From CAWBRT01 sp963832785 (lineage in GTDB: Bacteria > Acidobacteriota > Terriglobia > Terriglobales > Acidobacteriaceae): DNA of 64,000 nucleotides. The stretch's first letter is position 1. Every line of letters begins with the position of its first letter. The position numbers were made by a program, and so were the translations under genes. A model generated the notes under the pieces. The model made no database searches, was not told the origin of the DNA, and was given only the letters and a program-made list of their open reading frames with translations. Positions 25,035 to 32,511 of this stretch are shown here, piece by piece. Location of the stretch: the NCBI GenBank assembly GCA_963832785.1, contig CAWHVF010000011.1, forward strand, positions 1-64,000, given 5' to 3'.

Positions 25035-27279
25035 GAAAGTGGGGGTTTATATCTGCAGCGGTTGCTCCATTGGCGATGCCATGGATGTCGAAAAACTGGC
25101 CAAGCTGGCCCAGTCGGAGTGCAAAGCGGCCTCTGTCCACTGTCACTCGTTCCTGTGCGGTGACGAGGGCAAGGGCCTTATTCGCGCCGATTTGACAAGC
25201 CGAACGGTCGATGCGGCCGTGATCGCCGCCTGCTCGCAGCGCGCCATGACCGCCAGCTTCGGCTTCGATCCTCCGGCCATCGTCGAGCGCGTGAACTTGC
25301 GCGAGCAGGTTGCCTGGTCGCACGAAGCGCAGAACGAGGATTCGCAGGCGCTGGCCGAAGATTTGCTCCGCATGGGCATCGTCAAGGCCGAGAAATCGGA
25401 GCCCCTGGAGCCGCTGGCGGAAGCCATCTCGCGTACCGTGCTGGTGGTCGGTGGCGGCGTGGCCGGCCTGAGCGCGGGACTGGCGGCGGCCGAGGCAGGC
25501 TACGAGGTCGTGCTTGTCGAAAAGCAGGCGCGGCTCGGCGGCTTCCTGGGTGGGATGAAAAAGAGCTTTCCCACCACGGCTCCTTACACCGAAGCCTCTT
25601 CCGATGGAATAGCGGCCAAGGCCAGCGCGGCGGCTTCGCATCCGCGCATGAAGGTCTTCTGCTCGAGCCGGATCGTGAAGACCGAGGGCCAGCCGGGGAT
25701 GTTCGACGTGACCCTGGAAACGCCGTCGGGAGCGTCGACGCTGCGGGTGGGCTCCATCATCCTGGCGAGCGGATGGAAGCCGTACGATGCCGCCAAGCTG
25801 GCGCCATTGGGCTACGGCCTTCCCAACGTGATCACCAACGTCGAATTCGAACAGATGGCCGCCGGCAAAGGCATTGCCCGGCCATCGGACGGCCAGCCGG
25901 TCAAGCGCGCACTGTTCGTGCAGTGCGCCGGTTCGCGCCAGGCGGAACACCTGTCCTATTGCTCTTCGGTCTGCTGCATGACCACCCTCAAGCAAATGGA
26001 GGAGATCCGCGAGCAGAATCCGCAGGCGGAAATTTTCGTGGTCTACCGGGACATGATCACCCCGGGACCGTACGAGAAGTATTACCAGAAGCTGCAGGAG
26101 CAGCCGCTGAACTTCTTCATGAAGGGCAAGGTGACCGGAGTCGCCCCGGCGGCGGACGGGCGCGTGCAGGTGAGCCTCGACAGCGAATTGCTGGGAGCGC
26201 CGATGCAGGCCGAAGTCGACCTGGTGGTGCTGGCCAGCGGCATGGTTCCCAATTCCGCCGACGGCCCGGCCATTCGCACCTTGCGCGATGCCACGGCCAA
26301 GCTGGCGCGCAACGAGTCGGAAAGCCAGCGGCAGGAGGCGGAGAAGACCATCGAGCAATTCAAGCGCTATGAAGGAACGGAGATTCTCAACCTCACCTAC
26401 CGCCAGGGGCCGGACCTGCCGGTGCTGCAGGACGGGTTTTCGGATTCGAAGTTCATCTGCTTCCCGTACGAAAGCCTGCGCACGGGCATCTACGCCGCCG
26501 GCACGGTGCGCGCGCCCATGGACGCCGCGCTGGCCGAGGAAGACGGCCTGGGAGCGGCGCTGAAGGCGATTCAGAGCATCGAGCTGGCTTGCCAAGGCCA
26601 GGCCGTACATCCGCGCGCCGGCGATCTTTCCTATCCCAGCTTCTTCCTGCAGCGCTGCACGCAGTGCAAACGCTGCACCGAGGAATGCCCCTTCGGCTCC
26701 CTGGATGAAGACGAGAAGGGCACGCCGAAGTTCAACCCGTACCGCTGCCGCCGCTGCGGCATCTGCATGGGGGCCTGCCCGGAGAGGATCGTCTCCTTCA
26801 AGAATTACTCGGTGGACATGATCGCGGGCATGATCAAGGCCATCGAGGTGCCGGAGGAGTTCGAGGAGAAGCCGCGCGTGCTGGTGCTGGCCTGCGAGAA
26901 CGACGCCTATCCGGCGCTCGACCTGGCGGGGCAGAACCGGCGGAAATACGATCCCTGCGTGCGCATAATCCCGCTGCGCTGCCTGGGCTCCATGAACATT
27001 GTGTGGATTGCCGACGCCTTGTCGCGCGGCATCGACGGCGTGCTGCTGCTGGGCTGCAAGTTTGGCGACGATTATCAGTGCCACTTCATGCGCGGCAGCG
27101 AACTGGCCAACCGGCGCCTGGAAAACGTGAAGGAAACCCTGGAGCGGCTGCGACTGGAATCGGAGCGCATCGCCCTGGTGCAGCTCGGCATGGACGAGTA
27201 CCGCCGGCTGCCGGAGGTGATCGATCAATTCGTCGCCCGCGTCCGCGAACTGGGCCCGAACCCTTACAAGGGATTTTAG
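25027..27279 (+). CDS. qmoB: Quinone-interacting membrane-bound oxidoreductase, subunit B (HdrA/MvhD-like)
   Basis: QmoB is the second soluble flavoprotein of the Qmo complex and joins an HdrA-like part with an MvhD-like electron-transfer part. The 750-residue product has an N-terminal CSGCSIGDAMD, an FAD motif LVVGGGVAGLSAGLAAAEAG near residue 138, VQCAGSRQAEHLSYCSSVCC, two 4Fe-4S motifs (CTQCKRCTEECP, CRRCGICMGACP) near residues 543-585, and the MvhD-type end RCLGSMNIVWIADAL and LLGCKFGDDYQCHF. ATG at 25027 overlaps the qmoA stop. Confidence 0.94.
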   Translation: MAKKVGVYICSGCSIGDAMDVEKLAKLAQSECKAASVHCHSFLCGDEGKGLIRADLTSRTVDAAVIAACSQRAMTASFGFDPPAIVERVNLREQVAWSHEAQNEDSQALAEDLLRMGIVKAEKSEPLEPLAEAISRTVLVVGGGVAGLSAGLAAAEAGYEVVLVEKQARLGGFLGGMKKSFPTTAPYTEASSDGIAAKASAAASHPRMKVFCSSRIVKTEGQPGMFDVTLETPSGASTLRVGSIILASGWKPYDAAKLAPLGYGLPNVITNVEFEQMAAGKGIARPSDGQPVKRALFVQCAGSRQAEHLSYCSSVCCMTTLKQMEEIREQNPQAEIFVVYRDMITPGPYEKYYQKLQEQPLNFFMKGKVTGVAPAADGRVQVSLDSELLGAPMQAEVDLVVLASGMVPNSADGPAIRTLRDATAKLARNESESQRQEAEKTIEQFKRYEGTEILNLTYRQGPDLPVLQDGFSDSKFICFPYESLRTGIYAAGTVRAPMDAALAEEDGLGAALKAIQSIELACQGQAVHPRAGDLSYPSFFLQRCTQCKRCTEECPFGSLDEDEKGTPKFNPYRCRRCGICMGACPERIVSFKNYSVDMIAGMIKAIEVPEEFEEKPRVLVLACENDAYPALDLAGQNRRKYDPCVRIIPLRCLGSMNIVWIADALSRGIDGVLLLGCKFGDDYQCHFMRGSELANRRLENVKETLERLRLESERIALVQLGMDEYRRLPEVIDQFVARVRELGPNPYKGF

Positions 27280-28461
27280 ATGGCTACACCTATTCTGATC
27301 GAACCCGACCGCGGACTGATCCGCGACGTCATGGAGGCCGGCGGAGCAGACGTCAAGAAATGCTTCCAGTGCGCCACCTGCACCTCGGTCTGTTCGCTCT
27401 CCACCGCCGATCACGCCTTCCCGCGCAAGCAGATGCTGATGGCCCAGTGGGGACTGAAGGAGCAGCTGACCGGAGATCCCGGGCCGTGGCTGTGCTTCTA
27501 CTGCGGCGAGTGCTCCAAGACCTGCCCGCGCGAAGCCAACCCCGGCGAGACCATGATGGCTATCCGCCGCTACCTCACCGCCTGCTACGACTGGACAGGG
27601 CTGTCGCGGCTCATGTATCGCTCGGCGATTTGGGAGATCGGAGTGTTGGCGGTGGCGGCGGCCATAGTGGTGCTGTTCTTTACGGTGCCGGCCAACTTCG
27701 GGTTCGGGCTGCTGCGCCAGTCGCCGGTGGCCCTGTCGACGGTCATGCTGGACCAGTTTGCGCCCAAGCTGGTCGTGCACCACGCCGACCAAGTGCTGGC
27801 CGTGCTGCTTAGCATTTGCCTGTTGCTAAACGCCGGGCGCATGTTCAGGGCGCTGACCCGCGGCGACAACATTCCGCTGCGTTTTTACCTGGCGCAAATC
27901 CCGGCCGTGATTGTCGAGGCGGTGACGCAGAAGCGCTGGCGAAACTGCGGCGGAGACGGCAGCCAGAACTGGCTGCGCCACTTCCTCCTGGTTACCGGCT
28001 ACGCCACCATATTTGGACTGGTGCTGCTGTTCCTGCCCTGGTTCCAGATTGAAGACAGCAGCTTTCACTGGACGAGCATACCGGGCTACTACTCGACGGT
28101 GGTTCTGCTGGGTACCACGGTATGGATCATTCTGGACCGGGTCAACCGCAAAACGGAAATGCACCGCTTCAGCGAGCTTTCCGACTGGCTGTTCCCGATC
28201 CTGCTGTTTCTTACCGGCCTGACCGGAATTTTGCTGCATCTGTTCCGGCTGTTGAACCAGCCGATGCCCACTTACGTCACTTACACGGTACACCTGGCGG
28301 TGGCAGTGCCCATGCTGGTGGTGGAAGTGCCGTTCGGCAAGTGGGCTCACCTGCTGTACAGGCCGGTGGCGATTTATGTTGCCAGCGTAAAATCGGCGGC
28401 GCTGAAGGAGGGCTTGGTCTCCGTGGAGGCGCAGCCGGCCGGCGCTGGCGTCGGACGGTAA
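27280..28461 (+). CDS. qmoC: Quinone-interacting membrane-bound oxidoreductase, subunit C (HdrC/HdrE-like)
   Basis: QmoC anchors the complex in the membrane and exchanges electrons with menaquinone. The 393-residue product has N-terminal 4Fe-4S motifs CFQCATCTSVC and CFYCGECSKTCPREANP, then about six hydrophobic helices of a cytochrome-b type domain (for example IWEIGVLAVAAAIVVLFF, NWLRHFLLVTGYATIFGL, WLFPILLFLTGLTGILLHLF) with histidines suited to heme b. ATG directly follows the qmoB stop. The C-terminus ends in a short Ala/Gly tail. Confidence 0.94.
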   Translation: MATPILIEPDRGLIRDVMEAGGADVKKCFQCATCTSVCSLSTADHAFPRKQMLMAQWGLKEQLTGDPGPWLCFYCGECSKTCPREANPGETMMAIRRYLTACYDWTGLSRLMYRSAIWEIGVLAVAAAIVVLFFTVPANFGFGLLRQSPVALSTVMLDQFAPKLVVHHADQVLAVLLSICLLLNAGRMFRALTRGDNIPLRFYLAQIPAVIVEAVTQKRWRNCGGDGSQNWLRHFLLVTGYATIFGLVLLFLPWFQIEDSSFHWTSIPGYYSTVVLLGTTVWIILDRVNRKTEMHRFSELSDWLFPILLFLTGLTGILLHLFRLLNQPMPTYVTYTVHLAVAVPMLVVEVPFGKWAHLLYRPVAIYVASVKSAALKEGLVSVEAQPAGAGVGR

Positions 28462-28539
28462 TTTGCAAGGCCGGTGCGGTTCAAACCGGTGATGTAGGGC
28501 TTGGCGAAGTTGGAATTACGTTTATATCAAGGAGAATTT

Positions 28540-29799
28540 ATGAGTAAGCTCGTCCCACCGCATGGTAGTTCAGAGTTGAACCCCCTGCTGCTTGAAGGTC
28601 AGGCGCGGAGCGAGGAAGTCAAGCGCGCGCAGGGCCTGAAGAAGGTCATGATCACCAGCCGTGAAAGTGGCGACCTGATGATGATGGGCATCGGCGCTTT
28701 CACCCCGCTTGACGGCTTTATGGGCAGGCAAGACTGGCTGAGCGTGTGCGACAACTACACCATGCCCAGCAAGAAGGGCTTGTTCTGGCCCATTCCCGTT
28801 ACCCTTTCGGCCAGCGAAGATGTTGCCAAATCGATTGCCATCAACCAGGAAGTGGCGCTCTGGGATACGGAGGCCAACGAACTGGTGGCGACCATGAAGG
28901 TGGCCGAGAAGTACACCATCGACAAGAAGCACGAGTGCAAGCAGGTCTTCCGCACCGACGACCCCGAGCACCCGGGCGTGCAGAAGGTCATGGAGCAGGG
29001 CCCGGTGAACCTTGCCGGACCGGTGAAGGTCGTCTCCGAGATGTTCTTCCCCAGCGAGTTCAAGGGCATCTATGAGCGTCCGGCGGAAGCCCGCAAGCAG
29101 TTCGAGGAGCGTGGCTGGAACACGGTGGCTGCCTTGCAGTTGCGCAATCCCATGCACAACTCGCATGCCTATCTGGCCTGGATCGCCATCGAGATCTGCG
29201 ACGGCGTTTATGTTCACCAGTTGCTGGGCAAGCTGAAGCCCGGCGACATTCCGGCCGACGTGCGCGTGCGCGCCATCGACGCGCTGGTCAGCAAGTACTT
29301 CCGCAAGGAGCGCGTGATCCAGGGCGGATATCCGATGGAGATGCGCTATGCCGGGCCGCGCGAGGCATTGTTGCATGCCCTGTTCAGACAGAACTACGGC
29401 TGCTCGCACCTGATCGTGGGCCGCGACCACGCCGGCGTGGGCAATTACTACGGCCCCTTCGACGCGCAGAAGATCTTCAAGGAAGTTCCGGCCGGCGCCC
29501 TGGCAATTCAGCCGCTGCCGCTGGATTGGACCTTCTACTGCTACGAGTGCGGCTCCATGGCTTCCATGAAGACCTGCCCGCACGAGAGCAAGGCGGTGAT
29601 CGACGACAATGGCAACTACAAGGGCGGCGCCCGGCTGCTGCTGTCCGGCACCATGCTGCGCAAGCTGATGAGCGAGAACAAGCCGGTTCCGGCCGAGTTC
29701 TCCAAGCCCGAAGTAATCGCTGTATTGAAGGAGTACTACGACAAACTGGAAACCAGAACGGAGGTGAAACTGCACAAAGCCGCAACAGGTGAGAAGTAG
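28540..29799 (+). CDS. sat: Sulfate adenylyltransferase (ATP sulfurylase)
   Basis: Sat activates sulfate with ATP to give APS and pyrophosphate, the substrate of AprBA. The 419-residue product has the PUA-like N-terminal domain, the nucleotide-binding motif QLRNPMHNSH at about residue 200 (usual form QxRNPxHxxH) and VGRDHAGVGNYYGPF near residue 294, then CYECGSMASMKTCPHE, a cysteine group found in many prokaryotic Sat proteins. ATG at 28540 has CAAGGAG 7 bases upstream. A 78-base gap separates it from qmoC, so it may be part of the same transcript. Confidence 0.96.
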   Translation: MSKLVPPHGSSELNPLLLEGQARSEEVKRAQGLKKVMITSRESGDLMMMGIGAFTPLDGFMGRQDWLSVCDNYTMPSKKGLFWPIPVTLSASEDVAKSIAINQEVALWDTEANELVATMKVAEKYTIDKKHECKQVFRTDDPEHPGVQKVMEQGPVNLAGPVKVVSEMFFPSEFKGIYERPAEARKQFEERGWNTVAALQLRNPMHNSHAYLAWIAIEICDGVYVHQLLGKLKPGDIPADVRVRAIDALVSKYFRKERVIQGGYPMEMRYAGPREALLHALFRQNYGCSHLIVGRDHAGVGNYYGPFDAQKIFKEVPAGALAIQPLPLDWTFYCYECGSMASMKTCPHESKAVIDDNGNYKGGARLLLSGTMLRKLMSENKPVPAEFSKPEVIAVLKEYYDKLETRTEVKLHKAATGEK

Positions 29800-30205
29800 G
29801 CGCCGGCCGCGAGGCACGGACGGCGCCGGCCGCGTGCTGGCTCCGGCAAGCCCGACTCAGGCCTGCCGGGCGCTTTCAGATCACCGGCTGCGCACGAAGG
29901 CGCGCTTCCAACCGCCGGGTAGCCCAGCAACGCCGTCGTGGCATTGCTGGGATGCCCGCCAGGAGGCCGCAACCTGAGCGTTGCGGCTCTCCGTGCGGAT
30001 CAAAAAAACAGAAAGCAAAGCTGATGATGTACGTACGTCCAATCCGATCGTCGGCGAACTCCCATCTTTCATATTCTCGCTGGGGAATCTCATTTTTCAT
30101 ATCCATAGCTTTGGCGTCTCCGAGCGTTCGGGTTCGGGTTTATTCTCAAGACAATTTGGCTCAAGGTTCGAGGTCTTTGAGCGGGATAGCAAGGAGGAGC
30201 AGAGA
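29800..30205. other. Intergenic region with tandem GC-rich hairpins after sat
   Basis: No gene is visible. The start holds two direct copies of GGCGCCGGCCGCG within about 35 bases. Two hairpins follow: CCCAGCAA/TTGCTGGG around 29,928-29,952 and GCCGCAAC/GTTGCGGC at 29966-29987, the latter about 14 bases before a run of A. They probably end sat transcription. The last 150 bases are AT-richer and could carry the promoter of the next operon. Confidence 0.45.
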
Positions 30206-30499
30206 ATGCGCAAGCTTTCTTGGAAGTTGCTCGGGATAATAACGGTGCTGCTGTTGCTTTCCGGACAGTTGTTTGCGGCCGGAGGCGGCGGCGCCGGTAT
30301 CGTCATGGTTGCCGATACTCGTAAGTTCAGCGGTCTGGAAGCCTGGTGGGGCAATGTGTACAACGAAGGGCATGCAATGTTTACGCTTGTGACCTGCATT
30401 ATAGTTCCCGTTTTCGGTTGCCTTTTGGGGATGCTTGCCGACTTCGTAATGGCCCGCCTGGGTATCGATCTGAAGAAACGCGTTCTGGCCGAACACTAG
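30206..30499 (+). CDS. Small two-helix membrane protein upstream of TauE/SafE gene
   Basis: I do not recognise a named family. The 97-residue product has an N-terminal signal-anchor (LLGIITVLLLLSGQLFAAGG), a short periplasmic segment with KFSGLEAWWGNVYNEGHAMF, and a second helix (TLVTCIIVPVFGCLLGMLADF). The ATG at 30206 has GGAGGAG about 8 bases upstream. It precedes a TauE/SafE transporter gene by 40 bases. A role as partner of that transporter is inferred from position alone. Confidence 0.65.
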   Translation: MRKLSWKLLGIITVLLLLSGQLFAAGGGGAGIVMVADTRKFSGLEAWWGNVYNEGHAMFTLVTCIIVPVFGCLLGMLADFVMARLGIDLKKRVLAEH

Positions 30500-30539
30500 G
30501 TGGCTGGAATCGGGTGTGGCGACACACCAGGAGGGAATA

Positions 30540-31616
30540 ATGGACTGGCTACATTTATTTATGCCCATTTCCGGTGTCCCGATCTTCTGGCCAGGACTAA
30601 TCATATTGGGCTTCGGGGTGGGTATTATTGGCGGTTTTTTCGGCATGGCAGGGGCGTGGATGGTGACTCCCGGCCTGAACATTTTGGGCTTTCCCATGGC
30701 CTTTGCCATTGGGACCGACGTGGCGCACATGGCGGGCAAATCGATCATCTCCACCATGCGGCACGCCAAGTTCGGCAACGTGGATTACAAGCTCGGCTGC
30801 ATCATGATCATCGGCACCGTGGGCGGATTCGAGGTCGGCGCGCGCATAATCATGTGGCTGGAGCGCATTGGCGAAATTAACCTGGTGGTTCGTTGGCTGT
30901 ACGTCGTGCTGCTGACTTGTATCGCCTGGATGGTCTTTGCCGACGTCTCCAAGCGAAAGAGAAAGGAGCGCGAAGCTCTGGCCGCCGGTCAGAAGCTGGA
31001 TCCGCTGGCCACCGGCCTGGAGTGGCACAAGTGGCTGCACAAGATCAAGATTCCCCCGGTCATGGAATTCAAGACCGCGGGCATCCGCTGCTCGGCCTGG
31101 CTGCCGATTGGCATCAGCTTTCTCACCGGGGCTCTGGCAGGAATACTAGGAATCGGCGGCGGCCTGATCCGCATGCCTTCGCTGATCTACCTGGTCGGCG
31201 TTCCCACTCACATTGCCGTAGGCACGGACTTGTTTGAAGTCATAGTCTCCGGACTGTACGGAACGGCGACCTACAGTTACAAGGGACGCGTCGAACTGCT
31301 GGCTGCTCTGATCATGCTGTGCGGCGCGGCCGTTGGGGCGCAGATCGGCACGGTGGCAACAAAGTACGTAAAAGGTTACGGCATTCGTATCTTCTTCGGC
31401 CTGGCCGTGATCGGTTGCGAACTGTCGGTGATCATGAAGCTGCTTCCCATGTATTACCCGGCCCTGAAATCGTTCACGGATGTGGCGGCAACTGTCTTGA
31501 TCCTGGGAGTCGTGTCCGGCATTTCACTTTATATCTTCATTGCGTTCCTTAAAGGCGTAATTGAGGAACGGGCACAACTGCGCGCCAAAAAAGCCTTCGG
31601 CGCTCATGCCGACTGA
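30540..31616 (+). CDS. TauE/SafE-family sulfur anion transporter 1
   Basis: TauE/SafE proteins move sulfite, sulfoacetate or related anions across the inner membrane. The 358-residue product has the duplicated family layout: first repeat LIILGFGVGIIGGFFGMAGAW with a long histidine-containing segment, second repeat GALAGILGIGGGLIRMPSLI, and about eight hydrophobic helices. The ATG at 30540 follows AGGAGGG. It is the middle gene of a three-gene set with a small membrane protein and a lipoprotein. Direction and substrate are not determined, but sulfite export or sulfate uptake fits the neighbouring sat-apr-qmo genes. Confidence 0.85.
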   Translation: MDWLHLFMPISGVPIFWPGLIILGFGVGIIGGFFGMAGAWMVTPGLNILGFPMAFAIGTDVAHMAGKSIISTMRHAKFGNVDYKLGCIMIIGTVGGFEVGARIIMWLERIGEINLVVRWLYVVLLTCIAWMVFADVSKRKRKEREALAAGQKLDPLATGLEWHKWLHKIKIPPVMEFKTAGIRCSAWLPIGISFLTGALAGILGIGGGLIRMPSLIYLVGVPTHIAVGTDLFEVIVSGLYGTATYSYKGRVELLAALIMLCGAAVGAQIGTVATKYVKGYGIRIFFGLAVIGCELSVIMKLLPMYYPALKSFTDVAATVLILGVVSGISLYIFIAFLKGVIEERAQLRAKKAFGAHAD

Positions 31617-31631
31617 GGGAAGGAGCGAACT

Positions 31632-32228
31632 ATGGCTGCAAACGGACAAAGAATGAAGTTGTTCCTGGTCTGCGCCGCCGCGTTGCTGGCCTTCGGATGC
31701 GGCAATTATGGCAGCGTCGAGCAGGGACGCGTAATCGCCTTCGATAAACAGAAGGGAGAAGTGACAATCATTCGCGACTCGGCCGCAGCCCGGGGTAAGC
31801 CGCAGTATGATGCGCTGCCTCCGGTGAGCGTGAAAGTTCCCGCGGACCACAGCGAAATGGGAGCGGAGCCGGCGGTAGGCAAACGGCTGGCACTGGATAC
31901 GGCCAGGAAATCGGTGGTCTTCTTCGACACGAAGTCGAATTTGATCAAGACGGTTACCTACACGGTTGTCAGCGAGCTCTCGAACGTGGCCAGCGATGAC
32001 CCGCGGGTGAAAGGCGTGAAGTTCCCGGTCGTTGATCGCCAGAACAAGGTGATTACGATCTACTCGTCCAGCGAGAAGAAGCTTATAAAGTTCACCGTAG
32101 CGGACGAGTATTTCTCCCTTCCGGATGATACCTGGAAATCTGGCGACGAGATCCGCTACTACTACAAACAGCCGGGCCAGGCCCTGCGCATGATGAACGT
32201 CACCACCACGAACGTCATGAAAGGGTAG
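31632..32228 (+). CDS. Lipoprotein resembling DUF4881 proteins
   Basis: The 198-residue product has a lipoprotein signal with lipobox LLAFGC (Cys near residue 23), followed by a beta-rich domain with VIAFDKQKGEVTIIRDSAA and YFSLPDDTWKSGDEIRYYYK. The length and pattern recall DUF4881 lipoproteins known from Desulfovibrio-type sulfate reducers; this is memory of the family and unverified. AGGAGCG precedes the ATG at 31632. It is 15 bases past the TauE/SafE gene, so it should be co-expressed and exposed in the periplasm. Confidence 0.65.
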   Translation: MAANGQRMKLFLVCAAALLAFGCGNYGSVEQGRVIAFDKQKGEVTIIRDSAAARGKPQYDALPPVSVKVPADHSEMGAEPAVGKRLALDTARKSVVFFDTKSNLIKTVTYTVVSELSNVASDDPRVKGVKFPVVDRQNKVITIYSSSEKKLIKFTVADEYFSLPDDTWKSGDEIRYYYKQPGQALRMMNVTTTNVMKG

Positions 32229-32511
32229 GCTCGAAACCTAAGAAGCGCCCGTTTTGAATGAGGCGCGCGTTTGCTTATTCCCGGCCCGCGCTCTTTGCGG
32301 GTCGGGCACCCAGCTTGATGCGCTTTTGTGTCCGCCGGGAGAGTTTGCTTGTGCCTCGTAGCTTGAGCAGGACACTCCCCGGTTATAAACCGGCACTTTT
32401 GGCGGGCGCAGGTTTTCACGAATCAGTGATTCCAGATAGTTTTACGCGGTTTTGACCTTCCGGCGCTTGTTTGAGAGACTGTGTGCGGGCAAGCGCCAGC
32501 AGGAGAGTTTC

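Noticed and set aside
24751..27792. A 1,013-codon minus-strand open frame opposite qmoA/qmoB/qmoC
   Set aside because: It lies wholly opposite clearly recognised qmo genes, reads as Arg/Gly/His/Val/Leu-rich sequence without domains, and is explained by high GC at third codon positions.
32245..32306. Hairpins after the lipoprotein gene as a clear terminator
   Set aside because: Two GC-rich stems are present (about 32,245-32,266 and 32,280-32,306) but neither has a T run, so I did not list them as a feature.
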